DNA from: Peltaster fructicola
Lineage: Eukaryota > Ascomycota > Dothideomycetes
NCBI GenBank assembly: GCA_001592805.2
Contig: CP051143.1
Location: 1,984,001-2,048,000, forward strand
DNA length: 64,000 bases
Direction: 5' to 3'
Below are positions 19,061-30,433 of this stretch, piece by piece (position 1 is the stretch's first letter; each line of letters begins with the position of its first letter). The notes beneath the pieces were generated by a model. That model was not told where the DNA came from. It was given only the letters and a program-made list of their open reading frames with translations, and searched no databases. Both the position numbers and the translations under genes were made by a program.

Positions 19061-20176
19061 TCACTTGGTAGCATTGGCGCTGTACATCCAGAACTGTACA
19101 AAGACAGCTCCGTCCAGGAAGAGAGTACCGAGACTGCCTAGAAGCCAGCTCAGATTCACAAGGATGTACTGGCCATAGATGGACTGTGCCTGTCCAGGTC
19201 TGCAAGTAGACTCCTGCCAATGGCCATGCTTATGGCGACTGCAGATAGGCTCAAACGCAAAGATGCTGAGCACATAGGTAAGGTTACCCATGCACGCAAA
19301 GAGGAAGAAGAGCGCGTTGAGTCCCTCGGTCGATTTACGTCGATAGTTTAGCAAGAGCTGTGGAACACGGCTGCCTAGATACAGCACGGCACAGATGTAG
19401 CCGAAGATCTGTCCCCAGAGACTGAAACGTAGCGAAGCGGCCTGCTCATCTGCTGCAGTCTGTCCGTCATGGTTCGTGGGCGGCGTAGAAGGACTGAGAA
19501 AGTAGCCGGCTACACCAGCTGCAACCACGAGTAGGACAGCAGTACTGTTGAAGAGGATGGCCTGTGTCCACGTGCGCTGCTTTGAAGGCTCCTGGGTCTC
19601 TTCTGCTGGCTCTGTTGACTGTGGATGCCATGGTGCTGCTGGGGAGAGATGAGTGGCATCGAGACTGGCTAGTCGTTGCCGAAAGGATGATGGCGATCTA
19701 GCTCGAGCTCCAGGCTCTGCATCTGCTGCTGTCAGCATGCGTCCAGGAGCACTACTATCTGTGATTAGCGGTGTAGTCTCGCTTGCAACGGCACCATCAT
19801 CAACAGCTTGATCTGGTCGTGGATCCCGAAAAGTGAACCCTCTGTAGTAGAAGCACTGTCCCAACAGCACGATGTCCGCAAAGGTGTAATATATAGCCAA
19901 GATGATCTAGGAGGTCAGCAGCAGTCCGAGTCGCACATTGTACATCCTTACCATCGTTGGTAGGACATTCTGTAGTATTGCTCCAAGGATATTGAAGACA
20001 TCTCCTGCCAACCAGATAATGACGAACTCTATGCTAAGTCCTTCTGCAGAACTCCGTCGAAAGTTTTCAATGATCTGAGGCGAGAATACCACGACCCAGC
20101 ACGCTATACTGACGGATCCAAGGATGCCACTGATAGCTTCAATGTCTAGAGTGTAGCCACCGGATGGTGGAAACAT
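19061..20176 (-). CDS. PQ-loop vacuolar/lysosomal basic amino acid transporter
   Basis: Seven-TM protein of the Ypq/PQLC2 family, expected in the vacuolar membrane exporting cationic amino acids. Exon 1 (20176-19952) encodes ISGILGSVSIACWVVVFSPQ with the first PQ motif. A 45-bp intron (gtaagg...cctag) leads to exon 2 (19906-19061), starting IILAIYYTFADIVLLGQCFY. The second PQ loop is SRVPQLLLNYRRKSTEGLNA. Between the two halves is a roughly 110-residue hydrophilic Ser/Pro-rich insert (TPLITDSSAPGR...), common in fungal members. 356 aa in total. The ATG at 20176 (MFPPSGGYTLD) is the first in frame. It is divergent from the ankyrin gene with about 215 bp between the starts. Confidence 0.92.
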
Positions 20177-20391
20177 GATGTCGTGTGCGTTGTCGAACCC
20201 ACACTTGGTCAAGAGCGCTCAGGTCTTGTCCACAGCTGTATTGTGAGTGCTGCCTGTATGAATGAGTGGATGCACGAAATAGAGGTGCGATGAAGTCGTT
20301 GCAGTCCCAGTCTTCGAAGCACATGCATGAAATTTTAAGGTTCAGCCTCAACTGACCATTGCGGCAGTATCAAAAAAGTTCTCGAAGGACT

Positions 20392-21070
20392 ATGACGACC
20401 TTGCCCGTCGCTGTCAGACACGATCAAATCGCAAGCATGTCAGATCACGCAGCAGGAGCACCGACGCTGGACGAGATTGACGAGGTGCTATATCTCGTGC
20501 GAGTGAACGAAGCCGAAGAACTGCAGACATATCTGGACAGCCTCGCCCAGCAGTACAGCAGTTCAGTTGGCACGATCATACCAGAATGTGTTGATCCTGA
20601 GTCTGGCAACACAGTACTACATTACTGTGCTGCCAACGGCTTCGCAGGTAGGCTTGATGGCTGAACGTGTGGGACCACAATTGATCCAGTACTCAGATCT
20701 TATGCCAAAGCTCTTACAAGCAGTTCAGACGAGTCACCCAGGAGCGACCAATGGAGACATCCCGACACATCCTTTCGTGAACCAGCAGAACGGCCAAGGC
20801 AATACAGCATTGCACTGGGGCGCTCTGAATGGCCACCTTCCTATAGTCAAACAGCTCATCGAGGCTAGGGCGGATATGTGGGTTAAGAATGCTGCTGGTC
20901 ATCTTGCCATGTTCGAAGCTGAGCGTGCTGAGAAGAACGAAGTGGTTCAGTATCTGCTAGAAGCAGGTGGCAAGGAGGTGGAGAATACTGGCAGTGAAGG
21001 ACTGGCTGATGTCGACATGGACTCTGAGGCTACTACATTAGTTGAGCAGGAGGCAGAGGGCAGTGGTTGA
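20392..21070 (+). CDS. Small ankyrin-repeat protein (Yar1-like)
   Basis: Exons 20392-20647 and 20697-21070, 49-bp intron (gtaggc...ctcag), 209 aa. The N-terminal segment TLDEIDEVLYLVRVNEAEEL precedes ankyrin repeats: SGNTVLHYCAANGFAD and QGNTALHWGALNGHLPIVKQ plus LIEARADMWVKNAAG, then an acidic tail. This layout is that of Yar1, the chaperone that escorts ribosomal protein uS3 (Rps3). The assignment is by size and repeat arrangement, so the function is inference. A later in-frame ATG at 20437 (MSDHAAGAPTLDEI) is an alternative start closer to family length. Confidence 0.82.
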
Positions 21071-21375
21071 TTCGCCGCGAGCTATCGATGTTTCGACAGG
21101 ACAGTCTCTGAGACTTGAGCTGCTGGAGGACAATGCTGTCTGGAGATAGGCCGTCTCGTCTACGCAGCCTGCAAATAGGCAGATATGCATGGCAGTTGCA
21201 TCGCATCGAGTCGAGTCGAGGCAATGCTGAACAGGTGGAAGCGCACCATCGCCAGGTGTTCACCCAAGCGAGCACAAAAGAAAGCCATGAGTGGAAGACA
21301 GGCGGCAGATCAATCATTATGCTTTGACGATGATATGTACAGAATTCATGCTACTGAATGAGAAGGACAGCTCCC
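21071..21375. other. Convergent intergenic region
   Basis: 305 bp between the stops of the ankyrin gene and the 21376-22434 gene. Nothing recognised. Confidence 0.5.
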
Positions 21376-22434
21376 TCAATCACTCAAATCTGGGTTGGCA
21401 ACGAAAAGTCGCCCTGCGCTCATTGTCATCGTTCGATCATCCACAGATCCTCTTCTCCGCAACTCATCGCTTGACATGTGCTCCGAGTCTGATCTTTGAC
21501 GTGTAGTTTGTGGCAGACCGCTGACCTTGCCGAAGCTCTGTTCCGCTTCTCCACTGCTGCCACTGCCACCAGTACCGCCTGTCTGGCCGAAGTAGTCGTT
21601 CTGATGGGCATAGTGCTCCGGCATAGGCGTCTCCTCCTCAGCCAGGTCTCCCATGCTTTCCACAGGACTCACAGCGTTCGGCGGCGATGCATCATAGCCC
21701 TTGTAGCCATATCCATATTGCCGCGAGCTGCCAAGACTTGATCGACTACTGCTCGCACGCTGCTGGTAGTTGCGCTCATCGTCGCTTTCGCCTTCATCGA
21801 CTTCAGTGGCACTCAGTCTCATAGGTACTCCTGCACCACTGAGGTTGCCAGAGTTGTAGTCCTTAGCCTTTGGTGCACCGTGGTGTCTGATCTTGCTTCT
21901 CACTCCACTGGTGATACCTGAACTGCTTGTGCTTGCTCTTGCTTGCGGGTTGTGGTTCTGACCTCCCGCTACCTCCATGACAGCTCGCATCTTGGCTTGT
22001 CGTTGTGCGGCGAGAATGCGTGGGTCTTGGTGTTGGGCTCGATCGCACCACACGGTGGCTTTCTGCTTGCGCATCAGAGCGACGTATGAGGTGGGACTCC
22101 CAGATCCATTGCTGCGTGAGGATGTGGAACGTCGGATGCCGCCTGTATATCCGTTGTTGGTCACCACTCTGGTCATGCCGTTGTTGTTTGTGGAGGAACT
22201 CGATGATGTTGCGTTCGACATCGTTCTACGACTTTGGCCCGGTGCTTGCGTCGGTTGTGATTGTGCGTTATAGTTGTTTGGGGACAGACTGTTGGCCATG
22301 CTCGGCGCTCGACCATGCTGCGCGGCATTGTCCATTGAGTGCTGCATCTGCTGATGATAGGCGTTCGGTGCAGAATAGCCTGACACCGGCTTCCTGTGGA
22401 AAGCTGGAGGATTTGCGTTCATGACTGCTGCCAT
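21376..22434 (-). CDS. Disordered protein with one conserved basic block, unknown function
   Basis: 352 aa, single exon, ATG at 22434 (MAAVMNANPPAFHRK). Most of the chain is low complexity: Ser/Asn/Gln-rich N-terminal third, Ser/Gly/acidic C-terminal half, no membrane segment or signal. The one ordered-looking block is SYVALMRKQKATVWCDRAQH continuing into DPRILAAQRQAKMRAVME, which has the look of the constrained core of a protein family. I believe such a block occurs in other filamentous fungi, but that is memory, not shown here. A nuclear or RNA-linked role would be a guess. Confidence 0.72.
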   Translation of the reverse strand: MAAVMNANPPAFHRKPVSGYSAPNAYHQQMQHSMDNAAQHGRAPSMANSLSPNNYNAQSQPTQAPGQSRRTMSNATSSSSSTNNNGMTRVVTNNGYTGGIRRSTSSRSNGSGSPTSYVALMRKQKATVWCDRAQHQDPRILAAQRQAKMRAVMEVAGGQNHNPQARASTSSSGITSGVRSKIRHHGAPKAKDYNSGNLSGAGVPMRLSATEVDEGESDDERNYQQRASSSRSSLGSSRQYGYGYKGYDASPPNAVSPVESMGDLAEEETPMPEHYAHQNDYFGQTGGTGGSGSSGEAEQSFGKVSGLPQTTRQRSDSEHMSSDELRRRGSVDDRTMTMSAGRLFVANPDLSD

Positions 22435-23661
22435 TGTACCCCGGCTATCAAATGTGGTGTAGAAGTGTGTGAGTGCGAACCGGATCTCCCTTGCCTTCTC
22501 TTCCCTTGCGCCGATATCAAGAGATTGTCGCGAGATGCGGGAAGACCTGGGCTAGAAAGCTTGGGCCTTGCCTCGATATCAAGAAAGCTTATCCCGGTTT
22601 CACAGTGCCTGTAGAACAAGACAATTCTTGTTTGTGTGTCTCAGGGCGAGGTGGTGGTGGTGGAGGAGAATTGAATCGCGAGATCGTCTGGGAGATGAGA
22701 TCGTGATGCAGCCTTATCGAGGCGAGAGTCCCGACCCAGTTGATGCTTCCAGCCGCACGGCCGCTTCAGCAATGTCAGAAAACAGCAAGCTTATGAGCAG
22801 TGTGTCAAGCTGCTGGTTGGTAGGAGCTGACGGAGTATCGTGACCGGCTGAGTGCGTTTTATCTGTGAGCACTAGGTCAGTACCCAAGCTTGAAGACGAT
22901 TCTTTCAACAGTTCATTGAATGCATGTGAATGGTGGGTGAATCGCAAAATAGCGCATGCCGGCCCACGCTAGGATGAGGCAGATATTTCGTGCTGTGCAT
23001 TCGGCAGTTGACAAAGCTAAGAGCAGGACTCACCGGAGACAGTCGTAGAGATGAAGGGACGGACTGCGAGCAAGATAGCACAGGAATGAGGTCGAAAATG
23101 CTCAGGTGTATGCATGTATATGAGGTTGCCAATGATGTCGCCAGTGATCGGCGAAGGTGCGTGCAGTGCCACGATGTACAGTTCCATCCTACCGTCACAT
23201 TCTGGTTCGGAATTCCTCCACATTGAGCATAACTCTTTTATTCTTAGGTGCACGCTCACGAGAGAAGCTGCGTGCTTTTCGTCATGTCGCCTCATAGGGC
23301 GAACGAAAATGCCCTCCCCTTCAAAATGCAGTCTGCACGATATGTGCCTTGCATGAATCAACGTACAATCTATCCCAAGGTCTTCTCGAGGCACACTCAA
23401 AATGACGTCGTGTCTGACATGTGGTCTCCCGTATTGCTCACTGTCTAAACATATTCTCGTGTTTCTCGCAAAGCAGCTAGTCTTGGAGGCTAGAATACGA
23501 GTTGTTCTTGTGCCTAGTGTAGATCAATCGGGCCAAGAGATAACACCACCTGGAGCCGTGGTATGGCATCATGTTCTCATGACCAGCCACCATCCCACAG
23601 TGGAGATCTTCGGTGCGTGTCGAAGGAGTACTGCAGGTCATCCTGAACACATTGTCCGACT
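22435..23661. other. Intergenic region, 1.2 kb
   Basis: Upstream of the disordered-protein gene and downstream of proteasome alpha4. It includes a short GGT-repeat run near 22.65 kb. The frame 23017-23400 (minus) begins without an ATG and shows no family signal. Confidence 0.5.
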
Positions 23662-24576
23662 TCACTCGTTCGAATCGCCTGCTGGTCTACTAGTCAGCAC
23701 TTGTTCGCTCGATCCTGATGCAGCTCCTCGACCTCCTCTTCGTGTAGCAGCATCGTCGTCTTTCTCCTTGTTGATCTTCTCGACAATCTTCTCAATCTCC
23801 TCAGCAGCCAACATCTCCACCTTTTTGCCTGGTGCGAGTACCGCAATCTCGATGTTCTTCGCTCCTGTCTGCACGACCTCAAGTAATGACTTGATCGTCA
23901 GCTCGATTGTGCCTGTTCGGTCGACGTCGGCGGCGTGATTCCGCTCCAAGAACTCGCGGACTGTCTTCGATGATCGTCCTATGGCATTTGCCTTCCTGCG
24001 AGAGCTTGTCAGTCACATCATTGCACGATCTTGCCATGTACATACCATGCTGAGTAGATTCCGCTTGGCTCTGTCTGATACAGTCTTGGCTCGTCGGTTC
24101 CTGGATCGAAGCCGACCACCAGTGTGCTGATACCAAATGGCCTGACTCCACCGCTCTGCGTGTATCTTTGCTGCACTCCGGCAATGTACTTTGTAATGTA
24201 CTCAATCGACACTGGATCCTCCACGGTCAGACGATGACTCTGCGCCTCGAGTCGTGCCTTGTCCACTAATATTCGAGCGTCTGCATTCAGACCAGCAAAC
24301 GCGAGACAGACATGGTCGTCAACAAGTGAGATCTTGCTTGGCGTGATACGTGTGTCCTGTAGCTTCATCGCCGACTTCTTCTCACAGCCCAGAACCACGA
24401 TGTTCTTGCCCTTCACTGCAACAGCGCATGTTCCACGCTTGACAGCCTCTAAAGCATATTCGACCTGGAAGACGTGGCCATCTGGAGAGAACACTGGGTA
24501 GCCGTTAGCTATGTAGTCCGTCTTGAACATATCTGTCAGCCGTACCGGAAAGAGCTCTGTCATAGCCCGACGCCAT
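23662..24576 (-). CDS. PRE6: 20S proteasome subunit alpha4 (Pre6)
   Basis: Alpha-ring subunit of the 20S core. Three exons: 24576-24546 (only 31 nt, [10 protein letters not shown]), 24493-24046 and 23995-23662, with introns of 52 and 50 bp (gtacgg...cccag; gtatgt...tcgcag). The first splice creates the universal alpha-subunit start [24 protein letters not shown]. Alpha4 identity comes from [19 protein letters not shown] with [20 protein letters not shown] and [18 protein letters not shown]. The tail ([18 protein letters not shown], then Arg/Gly/Ser) is family-like but somewhat long. 270 aa. It is divergent from the D2HGDH gene (255 bp between starts); I looked there for the GGTGGCAAA proteasome box and did not see it. 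Confidence 0.95.
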
Positions 24577-24831
24577 GATGAAGTATTTGCCCTGCTGTGC
24601 GCCTGTCTAGAGGTTGTTTGTCTGCTTAATCAGACGCTGTGTGATGTAAACCAGGTCGATGGGAAACACAGCTTAGGATGTTGCACGTTAGGCGGCTCTG
24701 AGACGCGCAGCTTTGGCCGTTGCGAAGCTCTACAATCATCGGAAGGTCTAGCGAGCTGGCTCAATGACGAAAGCTCCGGCTATCAATTCTGCAAGCCATT
24801 CGACATACACTGTACATATCTTGCTGTCAGC

Positions 24832-26560
24832 ATGGCTTCCGTATCGAGATGTCTTCCAGCTTTACGACGCTTGCAATGTGCGAACAGACAGTTTCAGACT
24901 GCGGGATACAAGCTCTCACGAGCCATTGCAGCAGAGCAACGACGTTTCCAACATGCACAAGCCGAGGCCACGACCTCAGCAGCCGGTGCTGATCATTCAG
25001 CACAAGAGGAACCGGCTCGCAAGGCTTCCAACATCGTGTACACTGCCGACGCCTATCCCAACATCAAGCGAGACTCCAAGTTCAAAGAGCTTGATGCTGA
25101 CGACATCCGCTTCTTCAAGGAACTGCTCGGCTCTGAGAGTGCTATCATTGATGGTGTCACTCAAGATGCATCCGATGATCTCGCAGCCTTCAACAAGGAC
25201 TGGATGAAGAAGTATCGAGGACAGACCCGCCTGGTCGTCAAGCCGGAGTCTACCGAGCAAGTCTCGAAGATTATGAAGTACTGCAACGACAAGCTCATCG
25301 CTATCAACCCTCAAGGTGGAAATACTGGCCTCGTTGGTGGCTCTGTGCCAGTGTTCGACGAGATTGTTCTCAATCTCGGCCGCATGAACAAGATCCACTC
25401 ATTCGATGACGTCTCTGGAATTCTTGTTGCGGACGCTGGAGTCGTTCTTGAGACAGCAGACAATTATGTTGCTGAGAAAGGCCACATCTTCCCACTCGAC
25501 CTCGGAGCAAAGGGAACCTGCCAAATCGGTGGCAATGTCGCCACGAACGCTGGTGGTCTACGTCTCTTGAGGTACGGCAGTCTTCATGGAAGTGTCCTAG
25601 GTCTGGAAGTGGTTCTCCCTGATGGCACAATCGTGGATGACCTGTCGAAGCTCCGAAAGAACAATACCGGTTATGATCTGAAGCAGCTATTCATTGGCGG
25701 CGAAGGCACTCTAGGAATTGTCACAGCTATCTCGATCTTGTGTCCACAGCGTTCGCCTGCTGTCAATGTGGCTTACTTTGGTCTGGAGTCATATGAGAAA
25801 GTCCAGGAGGCCTTCAAAGAGGCGAAGAAACAGCTCAGCGAGATCCTGTCTGCTTTTGAACTGATGGATGTACAATCTCAGCACATCTATGCAAAAGCAA
25901 AAGGTGCTAAGTTGCCACTCGAAGGCGAACATCCATTCTACTGTCTGATCGAGACCAGTGGCAGCAACTCTGAACACGACCAGGAGAAGCTGAACGCATT
26001 TCTAGAGCACGTCATGGGCGAGGAGATTGTCAGTGATGGTGTCGTTGCCCAGGACGAGACGCAGTTGCAAAACCTGTGGGCATGCCGAGAAGGTGTCAGT
26101 GAAGCCAGTCAGCACTTTGGTGGTGTCTACAAGTACGACCTATCGATTCCGCTTCCGCAGCTGTACAGTATTGTCGAGGACTGCAGAGCTCGCATGTTGG
26201 AGCTCGGTCTGATGAGTGCTGACGACGAGAGTAAGCCTGTATTAGACGTCATCGGATACGGTCATATGGGAGACAGTAACCTGCACCTCAACGTGTCCGT
26301 ACGCAGGTACGATAAGGCTGTGGAGAAAGCCCTCGAGCCATGGGTGTATGAGTGGGTGCAGAAGCAACAGGGCAGTATCAGTGCCGAGCATGGTTTGGGA
26401 CTTGCAAAGAAGGCGTACATCCAATACTCACGCAGTGAAACCATGATTCGACTGATGAAGTCGGTGAAGAATCTCTTCGATCCGGTAAGTGATGCAATAA
26501 TGAGATGATGTAGCTGACATCCTGCAGAATGGTATCATGAACCCGTATAAGTATATCTGA
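24832..26560 (+). CDS. Mitochondrial D-2-hydroxyglutarate/D-lactate dehydrogenase (FAD-linked)
   Basis: Flavoprotein oxidising D-2-hydroxyglutarate (or D-lactate); yeast Dld2 does this with pyruvate as acceptor. Exons 24832-26484 and 26528-26560, 43-bp intron (gtaagt...tgcag). The last exon codes only [10 protein letters not shown] and the stop. 561 aa. The N-terminus ([20 protein letters not shown], Arg/Ser/Ala-rich, no acids for 40 residues) is a mitochondrial presequence. The FAD_binding_4 domain has [20 protein letters not shown] and [20 protein letters not shown]. The FAD-oxidase C-terminal domain has [16 protein letters not shown] and [15 protein letters not shown], the metal- and substrate-site motifs of the D2HGDH group. 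Its stop lies 1 bp from the stop of the convergent QTRT2 gene. Confidence 0.93.
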
Positions 26561-26561
26561 T

Positions 26562-28043
26562 CTACTCGAAGCTGGCATCCAGCAACCCGAGGTCGAAATC
26601 GTCAGGCAGCCCGGTAGCTTTGATAACATCTGGCCGTGGCTCTCTCTTCTGAGCGAGTTGCTCAGCATCGAACTGTCTATACGCTCGAGCATTCTGTCTT
26701 GGCTGGTTGGCATGTTCTGTCCGTCGTTGATATCCACGGACCCTGCATGCTGATTAGCTTGGCAAAGACGGACGACTGCGCAACTCACCTCGGACCCTGC
26801 CCTGTCTTCGCTGGCAGCTCTGGCTCATATCTCTTCACGAAAGCTTCGAGCTTGTCAAGGAACGATTCATCCCGGATAGAGCTTCGAATTGCTGCAAAGA
26901 ACGAAGATATTGTCTGCTGGTTGTGTATCTGCAGTAGCACCCAGCCAAGCATCTCCTTGGCCGACAACAAGTGCTGGATGTATGCTCGATGATGCTTGCT
27001 GCATGCATAGCAAGTACATCCTGCTGACAGTGGTGATAGATCTGTTGCGTGGAAGGCAGCCCACATGTCCACTCCTAACGGCAATGGTCCACCAGAAGCG
27101 TCCGATCCATCGAAAGCAAACGTCAACGCCAAGCCAGCGTCTGTTGCGATATCCACGAACGGCATTATGAGCACATCAATACCTCGTTGCAAATGCTGTA
27201 GTGCCTGCAACGGTGTGGCGGCTTCGGTATAGCCAATTCGTGGCAGCTCAACAAGCTCATCTGGCAAATCCTCCAGCGTGTCAAGACTATATATTGCAAG
27301 ACCATGGATATCTCGAATGTGGTTATCGACAAGGCTGTCGATGTAGAATTGCTGGTTGGCACAACTGACAGGTAGAAGAGATGCGAAATACTTGCTCTGG
27401 GCTCCATCTCGACGACGCTGCTCCAGATGATCCGATACCCAGTCAATGCTTCGATCAGTCGCCTTTTCGATTCGCTTGGCAGCGGTCGCTCGTCCGTAGG
27501 GCACATCTGCCAGTCCAATCACAACATCAGCGCCGAGGCTTTCCACTCGTTGAGCATACTCGTCAACCTTCAGAAAGCGGAAGCCTACTGATGTTGAAAT
27601 AGCTATGGTCGAGTCTGTGTGACTGGCAGCGGCTGCAGGTACAATTGGTGGCGTTCGTCTTGCACCAAGCACGAGAATCTTGTCTTCCGGAAGGGCGAGA
27701 AAGCGTCTTAGTGGATGATCGGAAACTACTGCTGCGTACTCGTATATTGGTGGTATCTTGGGCGGAGATTTCTCTATGACTTAGGCTGTGGTCAGCACGT
27801 CAGCTTAAAGTAGATGAAAAGCCGGTTGCACATACAATCTTCTAGACTCGCGTATATGCCTGCAATTGAGGTCGAGCTGCTCAAGTTATCCTGTGTAAGG
27901 TGAGGCACTACGCCACGCGATGTGTTTGCCAGGTAGTGCGGTGTATTGATCGGTGTTCGTCCAGGCAGCGCCAAGCTTACAAGGCGAGGTGTTCCCTCTC
28001 TCGCCGCCTTCACAACCGTGAAAGAGTCTTGCATTTCGTCCAT
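26562..28043 (-). CDS. QTRT2: Queuine tRNA-ribosyltransferase accessory subunit 2 (QTRT2)
   Basis: Non-catalytic partner of the TGT that puts queuine at position 34 of GUN-anticodon tRNAs. Three exons: 28043-27836, 27779-26789, 26742-26562; introns 56 and 46 bp. Exon 1 has the family start LPGRTPINTPHYLANTSRGV. Exon 2 carries SVGFRFLKVDEYAQRVESLG, ADVVIGLADVPYG and the zinc site CTCYACSKHHRAYIQH (three Cys and a His). Exon 3 is the C-terminal tail ending LPDDFDLGLLDASFE. 459 aa from the ATG at 28043 (MDEMQDSFTVVKAA). Alternatives are 28034 and 28154; the extra residues from 28154 have no family match and would leave only 56 bp before the divergent CDC8 start. Very strong by zinc site and N-terminal motif. 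Confidence 0.92.
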
Positions 28044-28210
28044 GGCGGCCACGGTGACGTCCTCCCAACACTGTAGAGTCCAGATAGAATATTCCGCGTG
28101 CGCAGCTAGAGCAAAATCGGGATCGTCTGGGGGGTGCCCTGCAATATCATCCATTTTAAGCACGCCGATCACGCTTAATCTCTAAGCGCAGCCGAAACAC
28201 TTCTGCGAGG

Positions 28211-29170
28211 ATGGGCGATAACTACCCCCTGCCCTATCGCACCAAACATGTCACATCCGCATCTCACATGAACATGGATGAGCCTGTGGAACCCAAATCG
28301 GACCGCCTGGTCCACGAACTTGATCACAGATCATTGTCAAGCACACCGAACCATCACGTAAGCCCTGGCCCTACTGCAGCCGTTCGACGCAGCATCTCAC
28401 CACGAGATCGAATCGTGTCAAGCTATGCGCCTGGTGGACAGCAGAATTACGTCTTACGGAGACCACAAGAAGGACCTTACCGCCTGACGCAAATCCCGGA
28501 GTCCGGTATCATACCTGAGGGACGTGGCAAGCTCATCGTCTTCGAAGGACTAGATCGCAGCGGCAAATCGACACAATGTGCTCTGCTGGTAGAGCGTCTG
28601 AGAGAGAAGGGCGAGCGTGTCGAACACATTCGATTTCCTGAACGTACAACACCGATTGGACAGATGCTTAACGGATACCTCCAAGGCGAACGCCAGCTCG
28701 AGGATCATGTGGTGCACCTTCTATTCAGTGCTAACCGATGGGAGGTCGCACCGGAGATCGAGCGACTAGTCAATGAGGGCATCACGGTCGTCGTCGATCG
28801 GTACTACTACAGCGGCTGCGTCTACAGTGCAGCTAAGCAGATCCAAGGTCTCGGCCTGGAATGGGCAAGACACCCAGACGTCGGACTGCCAAGACCAGAT
28901 CTGTGTATCTTCCTAGATGTCAGTCCCGAGACTGTATCGGCCAGAGGAGGCTTTGGTGAGGAGATCTACGAACGACGAGAGATGCAAGCACGCGTACGAG
29001 AGCTCTTCGAGGTCATGATGAGGCATCCGGACGAGGAGAATGATGTTGTCATCGTGAATGCTGACAGAAGCATCGATGAGGTCGAACGCACAATCCAGAA
29101 ATGGGTCCGGCTGGCAGGTGAGCGAGTCGACAAGCAGGATCTACCATTGGAACATGTGAGACCTTGGTGA
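28211..29170 (+). CDS. CDC8: Thymidylate kinase with N-terminal extension
   Basis: Phosphorylates dTMP to dTDP in dTTP synthesis. The kinase proper begins near residue 105: P-loop FEGLDRSGKSTQ, the dTMP-site sequence RFPERTTPIGQMLNGYL, the DR[YF] motif VDRYYYSGCVYSAAK, and the lid region RGGFGEEIYERREMQ. The total of 319 aa is about 100 longer than the usual 210-220 because of a Pro/Ser/His-rich leader (HHVSPGPTAAVRRSISPRDR) that has no kinase homology. A start within or after this leader cannot be ruled out; the ATG at 28211 is the first in frame, and the next in-frame ATGs (28268, 28274) still leave a long extension. Confidence 0.92.
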   Translation: MGDNYPLPYRTKHVTSASHMNMDEPVEPKSDRLVHELDHRSLSSTPNHHVSPGPTAAVRRSISPRDRIVSSYAPGGQQNYVLRRPQEGPYRLTQIPESGIIPEGRGKLIVFEGLDRSGKSTQCALLVERLREKGERVEHIRFPERTTPIGQMLNGYLQGERQLEDHVVHLLFSANRWEVAPEIERLVNEGITVVVDRYYYSGCVYSAAKQIQGLGLEWARHPDVGLPRPDLCIFLDVSPETVSARGGFGEEIYERREMQARVRELFEVMMRHPDEENDVVIVNADRSIDEVERTIQKWVRLAGERVDKQDLPLEHVRPW

Positions 29171-29205
29171 ATCATAATCGTAATGTACATAGTCGTTGGA
29201 AGTCC

Positions 29206-30433
29206 TCATGATAACACTTCAGCTTCATCCCAGTCACTGTCCTCGATGATCTGGTCACTTGCGACCTTGAAAGCCCGCCGCCGGTGTGTGGTGCGAGTAG
29301 CAGGCTTCTCAGGAGTCACCAGCTCGTCGATATCCATACTGCTCTGACTGAGGTTGTGCCAGACGTCCTCGTCCTCAAGCTCTTCGTCTTCGGCTCCTGG
29401 CAAGACGTCCTCATCATCTTGATCGGCCATCGTTTTCTTCTTGCTTGTCCTCGGAGGTTTGAAAAGCTTCGTGATCTCAACCTCACCGCGCATCCTCAAG
29501 CTCAACTCCCTCACAAGCTCGATCCAGATCAGCTTGTCAGCACACTTCGGACACTGCCCTTCAGTCGGTACGAGTGCAGCAGGTTGCGTCTGTAGGAAGG
29601 TCTCAGACAAGCAAGCGATGTGAGCAACCATCGAACAACTCGTACCTGGGCATAACAGCACGCCAGCTCCATCTGTGTCCACGCTTTGCTCACACACAGC
29701 GCAGGTCGTCTCTGCTGCGTCAGCAAACATTGATCGACTCTTCTCCAGATGTGTCTTGGTGCCGCTGTAATCTATCGTAAGAGCTGCGAGCCCAGGCGGC
29801 AGCGTGATCTGCCCAGGAGATGTGGTATCAATTGCTTCGTTCGGTAAAGCGGATGCATCAAGTACGACCTCGATGTGATGTGCTGTTGAACCAGGGTGTC
29901 TCGCAACCCAGCGTTGCCACATCTTGTACACATCTTGGACATAAAAGTGACCTTCAGAGGCCAGCGCTCGAAGCTACATGCTTGTAGCAATAGTTGGAGA
30001 TTCGCAATGCGGTCTGTGAGGCAAAGTCTAGGACGTACAGTACGCTTTCGAACCCGTCCAGTCTTGGGTGAGATTCGCACCTTTGCTTTGGCTTGAGTGA
30101 TGCGAGTGTCAGCTGCGATATGGCGTGTGAGATGAGTGTTCTGCCACGCCCATCTGAGCTTGTCAATAGCTGTCATTCGACTCGTCTCCGGACTCACTCA
30201 AATTGCAAGGCTGCGATCTTGCTGGGAAAGCCAGTCACGAGGCAAGTCACCTCCCATGGCCGCAGAGAGTCCTTCGATGTTCGAACAGCGCCACCTTTTG
30301 AGACACCATTATGCTGCTTGAGACGTCGCACCGGGTCTGGAGTTGAGCCAACGTATAGCGAGCCGTGTCGAACTGTCGATCGTAGGAGATAGCATGCATA
30401 CAGTGCGGGAATGGGTCGTAGGCCTTTGTCCAT
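29206..30433 (-). CDS. SLX1: Structure-specific endonuclease subunit SLX1 (with an apparent 1-nt frame break)
   Basis: GIY-YIG nuclease that, bound to SLX4, cuts branched DNA. Exon 1 30433-30198 has the GIY-YIG domain: [55 protein letters not shown] 44-bp intron (gtgagt...ctcag) gives the family junction [14 protein letters not shown]. The C-terminal RING/PHD zinc finger reads [20 protein letters not shown], then [10 protein letters not shown] and [10 protein letters not shown]. After RWPLKVTF the frame must change by one base to continue as [13 protein letters not shown]; the break is at an A run (29943-29946 on the plus strand) where one more base would restore it. A gene caller might instead bridge with a 47-bp GT...AG intron, losing the conserved DVYKMWQRW. 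Base-call error is the simplest reading. Confidence 0.87.

Noticed and set aside
29910-29962. A 47-bp GT...AG intron bridging the two SLX1 frames
   Set aside because: It would remove the conserved DVYKMWQRW segment; a one-base run-length error explains the shift better.
30030-30060. Possible tRNA B-box-like GGGTTCGAAAGC on the minus strand
   Set aside because: Inside the SLX1 coding exon, with no A box or cloverleaf.
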